A DNA stretch of 64,000 nt from Candidatus Thiodiazotropha sp. (ex Monitilora ramsayi). GTDB lineage: Bacteria > Pseudomonadota > Gammaproteobacteria > Chromatiales > Chromatiaceae. Every line of letters begins with the position of its first letter. The stretch's first letter is position 1. This document shows positions 30,682-40,700 of this stretch, piece after piece. A program made the translations under genes and the position numbers. The notes under the pieces are model-generated. The model did not search any database and was not told where the DNA came from. It saw only the letters and a program-made list of their open reading frames with translations. The DNA is taken from assembly GCA_025655575.1 (NCBI GenBank), contig JAHXIP010000003.1, positions 1 to 64,000 of the forward strand. Reading direction: 5' to 3'.

Positions 30682-30846
30682 GAGTGACTCCTGATTGTAT
30701 CGGGTTTTAACCTCCACATATCCCATGGTCCGACCTTCTAGCGAAGGCACCCGGGCCCACGTGCCGATATGTGTGTGTATTTTGCCGCCGACAAACCCTG
30801 TTCGTACGGTGGCTTTGAATTTCTGAACCGATTGCGATTCAGCGGG
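30682..30846 (-). promoter_or_regulatory. rpsB leader (S2 autoregulatory type)
   Basis: The predicted 5' untranslated region is about 160 bases. Near its end it contains GGGATATGTGGAGG followed shortly by AAACCC, closely matching what I recall of the conserved block in the E. coli rpsB leader (t44/S2 leader family), where S2 binds to repress rpsB-tsf. GC-rich hairpins are visible upstream (GGCACGTGGGCCCGGGTGCC). The match is from memory, not a covariance search. Confidence 0.6.
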
Positions 30847-30850
30847 GCGT

Positions 30851-30879
30851 TTTATACCATAAGCAGCTTGATGCGACAA
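30851..30879 (-). promoter_or_regulatory. Sigma70-type promoter for rpsB-tsf
   Basis: Reading the minus strand, TTGTCG (30874-30879) and TATAAA (30851-30856) are separated by exactly 17 bases. Transcription would begin near 30844, about 160 bases before the rpsB ATG. The GC-rich bases just after the -10 box (CGCCCC) resemble a discriminator of stringently controlled ribosomal promoters. Confidence 0.7.
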
Positions 30880-30932
30880 ACGCTTATCACCCCCCAAACC
30901 CTTCAACCTCCCGGAATTTCAAGCGATTTCAC

Positions 30933-31709
30933 ATGAGCGCCACAATAAAAACTGCAGATGAGATCGAAAAAATGCGCGTTGCCGGCCGTCTGGCGGCCGA
31001 GGTGCTGGAGATTATCGAGTCTCATATCGCACCCGGCATCACCACGCTGGAGCTCGATCGCATCTGTCACGACCATATTGTTAACGTACAAAAAGCCATT
31101 CCGGCACCTCTCAACTACCGTGGATTTCCCAAATCCATCTGCACCTCGGTCAATCAGGTGGTTTGTCATGGCATCCCCGCCGAGAAGTCGCTGAAAAAAG
31201 GGGATATCGTCAACATTGACATCACCGTCATCAAAGACGGTTATCACGGCGACACCAGTAAAATGTTCGCTGTCGGTCAACCCTCCATCCTGGCGAATCG
31301 CCTGATGGATGTAACTCAGAAGGCGCTCTGGATAGGTATAGATCAGGTAAAACCGGGGCGTAAGTTGGGGGACATCGGCCACGCCATTCAGACTTTTGTG
31401 GAAGCACATCACTATTCCGTCGTCAGGGAGTATTGCGGGCATGGTATCGGGCGAGAGTTTCACGAGGATCCCCAGGTACTCCATTACGGCACACCAGATA
31501 CCGGCCTGGTCCTGCAGCCCGGCATGTGCTTTACCATCGAGCCGATGGTCAATGCCGGGAAGCAGCAGGTCAAACTCAAACCCGATGGCTGGACTGTGGT
31601 CACCAAAGATCGCAGCCTCTCCGCGCAGTATGAGCACACGTTGCTGGTCACCGACGACGCTTATGAAGTGCTGACCTTGCGCAAAGAAGAAACGCATCTC
31701 GTTTCTTAG
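30933..31709 (+). CDS. map: Methionine aminopeptidase type I
   Basis: 258 residues. The five metal ligands of the pita-bread fold are in place: Asp in DIVNIDITV, Asp in YHGDTSKMF, His in GHGIGREFHEDP, Glu in FTIEPMV and Glu in SAQYEHTLLV. It removes the initiator methionine from nascent proteins. It is divergent from rpsB, as is usual in Gammaproteobacteria, and their promoters share the 250-bp gap. glnD begins 18 bp downstream. Confidence 0.98.
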   Translation: MSATIKTADEIEKMRVAGRLAAEVLEIIESHIAPGITTLELDRICHDHIVNVQKAIPAPLNYRGFPKSICTSVNQVVCHGIPAEKSLKKGDIVNIDITVIKDGYHGDTSKMFAVGQPSILANRLMDVTQKALWIGIDQVKPGRKLGDIGHAIQTFVEAHHYSVVREYCGHGIGREFHEDPQVLHYGTPDTGLVLQPGMCFTIEPMVNAGKQQVKLKPDGWTVVTKDRSLSAQYEHTLLVTDDAYEVLTLRKEETHLVS

Positions 31710-31727
31710 GCTGCCTGGACCTCCTAG

Positions 31728-34364
31728 ATGATCGATAACGCTGCGCTCAACGAGGCATTTACGTCTGGCACTTCCCCGATCCAGCCATGCAAAACCTACC
31801 TGAAACACTACACAGAAACACTCAAGGAGCGCTTTGCTACCGGGTTAATTCCTACCAGTCAGCTCGTCACTGAACGGGCCAGTCTGGTTGATGAGATACT
31901 CAAGCGGGCCTGGCAACAATACTTCCCAGGTGCAACAGAGGCGGCTCTGGTGGCGGTCGGTGGTTACGGGCGGGGAGAGTTACATCCCAGCTCCGATATT
32001 GATCTCCTGGTTCTGCTCAACAGCGAAAAGAACTTCGACTCACTAAAGACCGGTCTAGAGCAGTTGCTGACCCTGCTTTGGGATATCGGCCTGGATGTTG
32101 GACATAGCGTTCGCACCATTGATGACTGCGTGCGGGAGGCATCACAGGATATTACCGTCATCACCAATATTGTCGAATCTCGCCTTCTGGCCGGCTCCCA
32201 ACCTCTTTTCGAGGTCATGCTGGAGGCCACTGGATCAGACAAAATGTGGAATAGCCATGACTTCTTCGAGGCCAAATGGCAAGAGCAGATAGAGCGTCAT
32301 GCCAAACATGACAATAGCATCAGCAACCTGGAGCCCAACATCAAGGAGAGTCCCGGCGGGCTTAGAGATATTCAGACCATCGGTTGGGTTGCAAAACGCC
32401 ACTTCAAAATCAAGAATCTCCACGATCTGGTGGCTCATGGATTTCTCACTGAAGCCGAGCACAAAACTCTGATTGACGGTCAGAACCATTTGTGGCGGGT
32501 ACGCTTTGCCCTCCACCTGCTGACGGGAAAGCACGACGACCGACTGCTTTTCGACCATCAGCGAACCCTCGCATCCCAGCTGGGTTACGACAACGATTAT
32601 GCCAATCTGGCCGTCGAGTGCTTCATGCGGGACTACTACCGCACTGTGATGGAACTGAGCCGGCTCAATGAGATGCTGCTACAGCATTTCCAGGAGAAGA
32701 TCCTTTTAAAAGATGAACTTGGCGATCCAACAGCGATTAACCGGCGATTCCAAAGTCGCAGCAACTTTCTGGAAGTCACCCACGATCAGGTCTTTGAAGA
32801 AACCCCCACCGCACTGCTAGAACTCTTCCTCATCCTGCAGGAGAATCCCAAGCTGAAGGGAGTAAGAGCAAGCACAATCCGCCTGATACGCAGCCATACC
32901 TACCTTATGGATGAGCAATTTCGTCAGGATATTCGCGCCCAGCGTCTTTTTATGGAAATTCTGCGCCAACCCATTGGGATCACCCGTGCCATGCGTCGCA
33001 TGAACGTTTATGGGGTATTGGCCGCCTATATTCCTGCCTTCGAAGGTATCGTCGGCCTCATGCAGTACGACCTTTTTCATGTCTACACAGTGGATGAGCA
33101 TACCCTGATGGTCATGCGCAACCTACGCAGACTGACAGTGCCGGTCTATGCGGAGGAACACCCCTTCTGCACACAGCTGATGAATACGCTGCCCAAGGAG
33201 GAATTGATCTACCTGGCCGCCCTGTTTCACGATATCGCCAAAGGCCGGGGAGGCAATCACTCCGAACTGGGCGCTATCGATGCGTTTACATTCTGCCGTC
33301 AGCATGACCTAAGTGAATACGATAGCCATCTGGTGAGTTGGCTGGTGCGCAATCATCTGGTCATGTCCATGACGGCACAACGCAAAGACATCACCGACCC
33401 GGAGGTGGTCCAGGCGTTTGCCGCAATGGTAGGAGACATCAGCCGCCTTACCTATCTCTACCTGCTAACTTTTGCCGACAGCCGGGCAACCAACCCTGCC
33501 GCCTGGAACTCCTGGAAGGATTCTTTGCTGCGTGATCTCTACATTGCCACCCGTCGCGCCCTGTTGCGGGGTCTTGAGAACCCGCTCGCTCAGGAAGAAT
33601 TGGTTAAGGAGAAGCAGGATGCGGCCATGTGGAATCTACAGCAGTCTACAAATCTCCGGGGTGAGGCAATACAGGGGCTCTGGAGCACTTTCAACCATGA
33701 GTATTTCCTCACCCACTCACCGAATGCGATCCAGCGTCATACCGAATCGATCCTGGCGACACCCGCTCACGAGCTACCCTTACTTAAGATGCGTCAGACA
33801 GCCAAGCGGGGCGGCACTGAGGTACTCTTCTACGGCATCGATCGGGATAACCTGTTTGCGGTCATCACCACCCGGCTCGACCAACTCGCACTCTCCATTG
33901 TCAATGCCCGTGTCATGAGTACCTCAGCAGGTTTCTCACTCAACTCTTTTCTGGTTTTGGAACAGGACGGCAGCCCGGTTGAAGAGGGGCAACGCAGGGA
34001 TGAGATCATCGAGATGCTGAGAGAGGGACTGATCCAGGAGGGGGACCAACCTCTCAATGTCACCCGCAGCCTTCCCAGAAGACACAAGCACTTCGATACC
34101 CCGACCCAGATCTACTTCACCCAGGAGCCGAACCTGCAGCGGACCGCCATGAGATTAATCGCTCTGGACAGGCCAGGGCTTCTCTCCGATGTCGGACAGG
34201 CTTTCGCCAGCTGTCAGATCCGGCTGCAACACGCCAAGATCACAACACTCGGCGCAGAGGTCGAAGATATCTTTTTCATCACTGACCGGGAAAACAACCC
34301 AATCCTCGATGAAACTCAACTTGAGTGCCTCAAACAGGCCGTTACAGAGAGAATGTCCGAGTAG
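31728..34364 (+). CDS. glnD: PII uridylyltransferase / uridylyl-removing enzyme
   Basis: 878 residues. The nucleotidyltransferase motif GGYGRGELHPSSDIDLL (Asp90, Asp92) is at the front. The uridylyl-removing HD domain has AALFHDIAKGRGGNHSELGA near residue 500, and two ACT domains at the C-terminus bind glutamine (the last opening TAMRLIALDRPGLLSDVGQAF). It modifies PII proteins and so senses nitrogen. It lies directly downstream of map, the usual neighbour. The expected downstream neighbours such as dapD are replaced here by the polysaccharide island. Confidence 0.97.
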   Translation: MIDNAALNEAFTSGTSPIQPCKTYLKHYTETLKERFATGLIPTSQLVTERASLVDEILKRAWQQYFPGATEAALVAVGGYGRGELHPSSDIDLLVLLNSEKNFDSLKTGLEQLLTLLWDIGLDVGHSVRTIDDCVREASQDITVITNIVESRLLAGSQPLFEVMLEATGSDKMWNSHDFFEAKWQEQIERHAKHDNSISNLEPNIKESPGGLRDIQTIGWVAKRHFKIKNLHDLVAHGFLTEAEHKTLIDGQNHLWRVRFALHLLTGKHDDRLLFDHQRTLASQLGYDNDYANLAVECFMRDYYRTVMELSRLNEMLLQHFQEKILLKDELGDPTAINRRFQSRSNFLEVTHDQVFEETPTALLELFLILQENPKLKGVRASTIRLIRSHTYLMDEQFRQDIRAQRLFMEILRQPIGITRAMRRMNVYGVLAAYIPAFEGIVGLMQYDLFHVYTVDEHTLMVMRNLRRLTVPVYAEEHPFCTQLMNTLPKEELIYLAALFHDIAKGRGGNHSELGAIDAFTFCRQHDLSEYDSHLVSWLVRNHLVMSMTAQRKDITDPEVVQAFAAMVGDISRLTYLYLLTFADSRATNPAAWNSWKDSLLRDLYIATRRALLRGLENPLAQEELVKEKQDAAMWNLQQSTNLRGEAIQGLWSTFNHEYFLTHSPNAIQRHTESILATPAHELPLLKMRQTAKRGGTEVLFYGIDRDNLFAVITTRLDQLALSIVNARVMSTSAGFSLNSFLVLEQDGSPVEEGQRRDEIIEMLREGLIQEGDQPLNVTRSLPRRHKHFDTPTQIYFTQEPNLQRTAMRLIALDRPGLLSDVGQAFASCQIRLQHAKITTLGAEVEDIFFITDRENNPILDETQLECLKQAVTERMSE

Positions 34365-34391
34365 GAGCGTAGGGCTTTAGGCCTGTTGAGT

Positions 34392-34414
34392 TGACGAAAA
34401 TCACATTTTCGTTA
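34392..34414 (+). terminator. Hairpin after glnD
   Basis: ACGAAAAT (34394-34401) pairs with ATTTTCGT (34405-34412) across a three-base loop; flanking bases add a wobble and an A-T pair. It lies about 30 bp beyond the glnD stop. The U-run after the stem is poor, so intrinsic termination is possible but not sure. Confidence 0.35.
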
Positions 34415-34584
34415 ATTCGGGTATCCATTTCCCGCACTAAGCCGGTAGACTGCCGTCTGCTTCATAAGGTTGCCATTGGGAACAACCCCCTAAACCTCGC
34501 GAGCACTCAAGGACGGGACACGCCAAAGAAGCCAATATGGACCTAGTGAAATGTAACCATTTTTGATTTGGAGAAGCCGCTCCC

Positions 34585-34968
34585 ATGCACAGAATCTTCC
34601 ACATTGCAGTAGTATTGATGTTCACATCCCTACTCGCGGCATGCGGTACGAACGGATCGGCATCCAGTACGAACCCGACAGCTTCCCAGGCCGTCAGCGC
34701 AAAAGACTCCATCAACCTCTCCTGGACTGCCCCCAGCACACGAGCAGATGGCAGCTACCTTTCTCTTGCCGATCTGGCTGGCTACAAGGTTTATATGGGA
34801 ACGACCAGTAATAACCTGTCTACCCTGGTCGACCTCAGTGACGATACCATCACCAATTACACGGTCAGCAACCTACCTGCAGGTAGTTACTACTTCGCTG
34901 TCTCAGCCTACGATGTTGATGGAACGGAAAGTGGGTACTCTCAAATTATCCTGATTCAACTGAGTTAG
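34585..34968 (+). CDS. Small lipoprotein with one FN3 domain
   Basis: 127 residues. The lipobox LAAC ends at Cys20. After a Ser/Thr/Asn linker comes a single fibronectin type III domain (SINLSWTAPSTRADG, LAGYKVYMGTTSNN, SYYFAVSAYDVDGTESGYS). It resembles the FN3 domain of the large propeller lipoprotein at 10136-12163 in style. It is probably exposed on the outer membrane or periplasmic side. It is the first gene of the polysaccharide region, 220 bp after glnD, and the role is unknown. A GGAG site lies 11 bases before the ATG. Confidence 0.75.
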   Translation: MHRIFHIAVVLMFTSLLAACGTNGSASSTNPTASQAVSAKDSINLSWTAPSTRADGSYLSLADLAGYKVYMGTTSNNLSTLVDLSDDTITNYTVSNLPAGSYYFAVSAYDVDGTESGYSQIILIQLS

Positions 34969-35296
34969 CAGACATTCCACTTTGCTGCTCACCGAGGCTA
35001 AAAAGCCTCTGATTGCTACCCTGTTCTTACTAGCCGGTCCATCTTGCATGGCAGATTCGTATGTCTGCCCTTAAAATAAAGCCTGACTTTCTCCATTGAG
35101 ATAACAGAAACGCTCGTAGAGAACACTTTGCGTAGCAATACCTTCCTGTCTTTTGCAGCGTTCTATCCACTCGAATAGCTGGCTTTTCAGCATGACTATG
35201 GGTAGGGTCACAAGTCTCTTGTATTGCCGGGCTAGCTTCCAACCAATTGAAAGCGAGAGGAAACCGTAGAAGCCCACTAAATTGAAGCACAAAAGA
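34969..35296. other. Intergenic gap with one hairpin
   Basis: 328 bp without a convincing gene. A perfect six-base-pair hairpin GAGGCT-AAAA-AGCCTC lies at 34994-35009, 26 bp after the FN3 lipoprotein stop. No T-run follows, so it is a weak terminator candidate. Overlapping minus-strand open frames in 35030-35374 show no protein character I recognise. Confidence 0.4.
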
Positions 35297-35932
35297 ATGA
35301 CATCTTCTAAGCGTGGACACACGAATCGCCTGTCGGCATGGCCTAAAGCCATCTATAGAAAACTCAAGTGGCAATATCTCAATGCCATATCACGAGGCAG
35401 TATCAACGAGGTCATACTTATCGACCCTTGCGCCATAGAATACGGCCAAAAGCCAGAAAGCCAATTTCACCCAAAAAAATTCCTTGGCGGATATGAGAAC
35501 GGCGACTGGGATCAGCAGGTCATTCCTGTTGAATCACATCTACTGTATCAATCGTACACCCAACATTTTCTTAAAGGAGATCCCTGGGAGAGTACCCCAT
35601 TTTTCCATTACGCTCTCGAATCGATTAAGAAGGGTGTGCCTTTTCGTGGTGAATACGATAGTGTTGAAAAACTGAAACAGCGATTCGAAAAGTGTGACCA
35701 TCTGTATTTCATGATTAAGCGAGATGGGTATAAGAGCAACCACCAACTTTATGATGAAGGCAGGATAGATAACAAGCTGGATCTTTTAGATGAGATATCT
35801 GTAAACCGCGCACGAGATGGGAGTATCATTCTTAACGATGGCTGGCACAGATTCGCCAGCGCCAGACTCCTTAAAATTTCATCAATTCCCGCTAGGCTTT
35901 GTGCAAAACATACATTGTCCAGAAATCCCTAA
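35297..35932 (+). CDS. Unknown protein with ParB/Srx-like C-terminal motif, polysaccharide locus
   Basis: About 211 residues from the ATG at 35297; a TTG five codons earlier is the alternative. The N-terminus is basic (KRGHTNRLSAWPKAIYRKLKW), with no signal peptide. The C-terminal part has VNRARDGSIILNDGWHRF followed by ASARLLKISSIPARLCAKH. This resembles the D-G-x-H-R-x-A-x-A-L-G-x-x-x-I-P pattern of ParB/sulfiredoxin-fold domains. Proteins with that ending occur in polysaccharide clusters, but their function is not established. Composition is AT-richer than glnD. It converges on the deacetylase gene. Confidence 0.6.
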   Translation: MTSSKRGHTNRLSAWPKAIYRKLKWQYLNAISRGSINEVILIDPCAIEYGQKPESQFHPKKFLGGYENGDWDQQVIPVESHLLYQSYTQHFLKGDPWESTPFFHYALESIKKGVPFRGEYDSVEKLKQRFEKCDHLYFMIKRDGYKSNHQLYDEGRIDNKLDLLDEISVNRARDGSIILNDGWHRFASARLLKISSIPARLCAKHTLSRNP

Positions 35933-35982
35933 GATAGGGATACAGAATTACTATCGTTACAGTTGGCAGGTACTGTAGATAA

Positions 35983-37035
35983 TCAGCCCTTCCTAAGACC
36001 ACTTATAAAGTGAAGAATACCAGTGATGGAAAATAGCGCTTTCAGTGCTGTACCACCTACAGGAAACGAGTATCGTTTCAAGGTATAGAGATTATCTCCG
36101 ACTTCATTCCAACCAACATCCGTCGTAACTGCACTCTCGTAACCGGCATCTTCTACAGCTCTGGCAGAGTGTGCGTCCCAGTCCCCATTTGGATAACAAA
36201 AATGGGTGCAAGGCAGCTTCATCCTCTCTTCCAGCACACTTTTTGACTCGATCAGTTCAACGGTTAAATCACCCTCACTAGCAAAGGGTAAACGGACGTG
36301 ATTCACCGTATGGCTCCCGATAGTAACACCATCGATTGTAGAGCACTGTACGATATCATCCCATGACATTGGCGATGACCAGAGATCGCCACTCCCCACA
36401 TCGCTGATACTTTTACCACTCCTGTTCTCAAAGTCTCCAATAATGTCATTTACCTCGCGCTGGAAATCAGAATCGGATTGATCCTTCAGTTTGAGAGATT
36501 TTGTCAGTTTGGAAAGTGATCCAGCCAACCTCTGTTTGGAAGACTGATCAATCCTAACCTGTGAGTGGCCAACATTGATTTCCAAACCATCCAGGCCGGG
36601 TTGCTGGATAGCAAAATCCAGTCGATCAAACCAATAAGGCTCACCTCTATTCAAAACACCTGTAGTTGGATAAAACACCACAGGTATTTTATGTTTTTTT
36701 AGTATCGGCCATGCCACAGCTAAGTTATTCAACTGCCCATCATCGAAGGTGACTACACAGCTATTCGGCTTGACGGGGGTTACCCCTTTTAACATGCCAA
36801 TCGCCTCATCCAATGAGACAAAATTGAAATATCTGACGGCCATACTCAACGTATCATCAAAGAGCTTTCTGGAAGGTCTTGGGCGAAGCGGCTCCCACTC
36901 AGTCTCAAGCCCGGCATCCATAACGCCATGTAAAGTTAAGATGGTAATTTTATTTTTATTCAGAAAACTCCAGACCCTTATGAACCCTGAATAATAAAGT
37001 GTCTTGAGTAATAGAAGCTTTATATTGCTATCCAT
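35983..37035 (-). CDS. Polysaccharide deacetylase (NodB/CE4 family)
   Basis: 350 residues. The CE4 motif 1 TFDDG is present (Asp98, Asp99) and motif 2 SHTVNH supplies His242 and His246 of the metal site. Later, FCYPNGDWDAHSARAVEDAGYESA corresponds to motifs 3 and 4. There is no clear signal peptide: the N-terminus (LLLLKTLYYSGFIRVWSFL) is a short hydrophobic stretch that might anchor it. The family removes acetyl groups from N-acetylated glycans. Its place among glycosyltransferases suggests trimming of the locus polysaccharide, as in other exopolysaccharide clusters. Confidence 0.85.
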   Translation of the reverse strand: MDSNIKLLLLKTLYYSGFIRVWSFLNKNKITILTLHGVMDAGLETEWEPLRPRPSRKLFDDTLSMAVRYFNFVSLDEAIGMLKGVTPVKPNSCVVTFDDGQLNNLAVAWPILKKHKIPVVFYPTTGVLNRGEPYWFDRLDFAIQQPGLDGLEINVGHSQVRIDQSSKQRLAGSLSKLTKSLKLKDQSDSDFQREVNDIIGDFENRSGKSISDVGSGDLWSSPMSWDDIVQCSTIDGVTIGSHTVNHVRLPFASEGDLTVELIESKSVLEERMKLPCTHFCYPNGDWDAHSARAVEDAGYESAVTTDVGWNEVGDNLYTLKRYSFPVGGTALKALFSITGILHFISGLRKG

Positions 37036-37789
37036 TAATTACAGCCCTATCTATTGTGTCTAGCTATTCTGCTAAATTATCACCTACGAGGTAGAGTCTT
37101 AATATAGCTGCCTTGGTGCCGTGATGGTGAAAACCGCTAACGTAGCGTAAAGATGTAGTTGGAATGGTGTCTGGATCAGTAACACTGAAACAGGCACACA
37201 GCTCTCCATTCATTTCGCACTACTTTCCGTTGGAATCTGTACGCCTAATGCCTTATCTCTCGTGACTACAATCACGGGATATTGATTTCTTAACATCCGA
37301 ATAAAATAAAAAATACTCACATTCATACACATACCGAATAAAGTTACCAATCTTTCGCTTGCAATACTATGCCTTTGAGCCATCAGCTCCAGTATTGATG
37401 TCAGTCTCCTGCATATTAATACTGATATTTCCTGAAAAAACAAAACCATGCTGCATTTATCTATGACTTTCCGATAATGTATACCTGTCACATACCCAAA
37501 TGGAAATTCTGACGCAAACCATTCACGATGAAAGAGATAGTTCAAACATCAATTGAATGATGAGGATGTAACCTTTCGCGCGTCAAGGATGGGGAATAAT
37601 TCAATACGAATAGATGTTGCCCGGACAGATCTCATTCCCTGGAATGTGTGAGTCCGTTCATAGTCCTCAGCAAACCCACTCAATTGTGATGTGGGGCTTC
37701 AGCAAAACGTGAACCACTTCTTCCACCTTCATCAGGGTTGGCCGCTACTCTGTTCGTGCAGGAAACAAATTCGCATTAGGCCAACCGCT
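37036..37789. other. Long gap upstream of the beta-helix lipoprotein
   Basis: About 750 bp between divergent genes. A minus-strand open frame at 37210-37545 (111 codons) has no ribosome binding site I trust and no family resemblance. An 8-bp inverted repeat (GGTTGGCC at 37736-37743, GGCCAACC at 37779-37786) lies just before the lipoprotein start. The region probably holds promoters for both neighbours. Confidence 0.4.
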
Positions 37790-40700
37790 ATGAAACCCAC
37801 ATCAACATTCTTCCTCACCCTTCTGGCAGCGCTTTTACTCAGCGCATGCGGTGGTGCCACTGAGGAAAGCAACAACGCAAATACGGTAAACCGCGCACCC
37901 GACATCAGCGGCACACCGAGAACAAGCATAGAAACAGGGGTTGAGTATGTCTTTACTCCCCTTGCAGCCGATCTTGACGGGGACAACCTGACATTCAGTA
38001 TCCAAAATAAGCCTAACTGGGTCTCATTTAATCCCAGCAACGGCATGCTCATTGGAACCCCCGCTATCAACGATGTTGGCACCCACGCAAATATTACCAT
38101 TGCAGTCTCAGACGACTCCCAAACAACCACACTTTTACCGTTTTCCATTGAGGTCGTAAATTTCTCGGATGTACAAAATGTCATCTCTCAGATTAGCACA
38201 GGTATGGATGATGTAGAGGAGTCTGCTGACAGCGTAATGTATGTTGATAGCAGTGACCTGGAATTGGTCAATGACAGCAATAATCAGCTTATTGGTCTTC
38301 GCTTCTCTTTAGATGTGCCCAAAAGTGCAATAATTACTGAGGCCAACCTCCGGTTTACAGTGGACGAGGTAACCCTCGAGGAAACTAATCTGGTCATTTG
38401 GGCGGAAGCAAGCGATGACGCGGCTGCCTTCTCTACCACGAACGGTAGTATCTCTGGAAGAACATCATCTGTAGCTACTTCAACCTGGTCCCCCTCACCC
38501 TGGCACAATATCGGTGAAAGTCTCGCAGCTCAGACAAGCAGTAATCTAAGCGAATTGATACAAGAGATTGTAGATCGACCTGGCTGGATTCCTGGAAATC
38601 ATTTAGTACTCGTAATCACAGGCACAGGCGTCCGTACCGCTGTTTCCTTTGAAGGGGATCCGAGCAATGCTCCACTGCTCAGTGTTAACTACAGCACCGA
38701 TTCATCGAATCACTCACCGCAGATTCTGGGCTCCCCAGATACCGGTGCGACAATAGGCATCCCATACAGTTTCACACCGACAGCCAGCGACCCGGACGGA
38801 GATAGTCTTTCTTTTTCAATCAGCGCTCTTCCGGCCTGGGCAAACTTCAACAATGCTGACGGGATGCTCTCTGGTACGCCAGATAGCAGTGACGTTGGTA
38901 GCTATAACAATATCCAAATTAGTGTGTCGGATGGGGAAAATAGTGCATCTCTTGCTGCCTTCAGCATTATTGTTAGTGATACCAACCATTCACCTACGAT
39001 TTCCGGAACACCTTCGAGCAGTGTCTCAGAATTATCCGATTACAATTTCACGCCTATAGCCAGTGACCCAGATGCAGATAGTCTATCGTTCAGTGCGAGC
39101 AATATACCGAGCTGGTGCACCTTCAACGAAGCTGATGGGAGCATGACCGGAACACCGGGTTATTCAGATTCCGGAACCTACAGCAACATAGTGATTAGTG
39201 TGAGTGACGGCACAGCGAGTACGTCATTACCACCCTTCTCTATAACCGTGCTGAACAACAATCGGACACCCGGCATCAGTGGCACACCTGCATCTTCTGT
39301 TGAAGAAGGCAGTGCATATAGCTTTACACCAGATGTCACAGATCCCGACGGTGACAGTCTTGTCTTTTCTGCTGACAACCTACCGGTGTGGGCCAGCTTT
39401 GACACTAATACTGGCTTACTTTCAGGGATACCGAATTATGATAGTGCCGGGACATACAATAATATTCTGATCAGTGTTTCAGACGGCTCAGCATCTGATT
39501 CAATACCTGCTTTTTTTATCACAGTTAACGACATAAATCGGTCACCAACAATCAGTGGCCAGCCCTTAAATGCAGTAGTCGTAGATGCCTCATACAGCTT
39601 CACTCCGGTCGCGGACGATCCAGACGGGGATGATATCTCTTTTGCCATAACCAATTTGCCATCTTGGGCCAATTTCAATACCAGCACCGGCAGTCTGACA
39701 GGTATCCCTGGTACAGGAGACATTGGGACGTATAGCAATATTCTTATCAGTGTTACTGATACTCACGAAACCAGCTCATTAGGCGCCTTTGAGATTTCAG
39801 TGACAGATGAAGTTACGAATCCCACAAGTGAAATATTCGTGGATTCATCCATTGGTTCCAACTACTGCTCAGACTATAGCGAATACTCAAGAAGTTGCGG
39901 CAGTGGCAACCAAGAAGCTTATAAATCACTAAGTAGCGCTGCCTCGTCAGCTATCGCTGGTGATACCGTAGCTATACGTGCGGGAACTTACAATGAGCAG
40001 CTGGCTCCTCAGAACTCAGGAAGTGCATCCTCACCGATTACTTTTAAAAATCATAATGGGGAGAAGGTGATAATTTCAGGAACATCCTTATCTCCGGCAA
40101 TTGTTATCACTGACAAGAATTACCTTGTATTGGAAGGACTAGAGATAGCCAACGTCAATCGTTGGATGTACGCAGTGAATTCTCATCACAATATTCTCAA
40201 AAACAATGTTTTCAGTGGTGCCCGCGATTCAGGCGGCAGTTCTAAAACAGGCCTATTCTTTCAAGAAGCCACCTTTAACAAAATCATTGACAATATTATT
40301 GATGACAGCACGCAAGATAATATCTCCCTTATCAAATCTGACAACAATCTAATTTCCGGCAATACCATAACCAATGCAGAACATGCGCTCTGGACGATTA
40401 AATGCGGCAACAAAAACGTCCTGAGAGATAACTACTTTCATAACTCTGCTCAGAAGATCGGTGAAGTATATGATTGTGATGATGTTGGATTTAACCATGA
40501 ATTTTTCATTCATGATGCCACCAAATACAATGTGATAGAGAAGAATGTCTTCGCTAAAACTTCCACCTATTACAGCCCATCAGGAGGTAATGGTATTCAA
40601 TATGCCGGGCAGAATGGCATTATTCGATTTAACGTATTTTTTGATAATAACGTTGGTATTGGCATGCAGAATTACAGTCCTGAGGCCTTATACAACAAAC

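Noticed and set aside
30903..31808. 301-codon minus-strand open frame
   Set aside because: Antisense to map, whose metal-binding motifs are all intact on the plus strand.
34376..34390. TAGGCCTGTTGA after glnD, similar to the MITE terminus
   Set aside because: Only about ten bases match, with no second arm; not an element.
37210..37545. 111-codon minus-strand frame
   Set aside because: No ribosome binding site I trust and no recognisable family; could be a decayed gene but nothing supports that.
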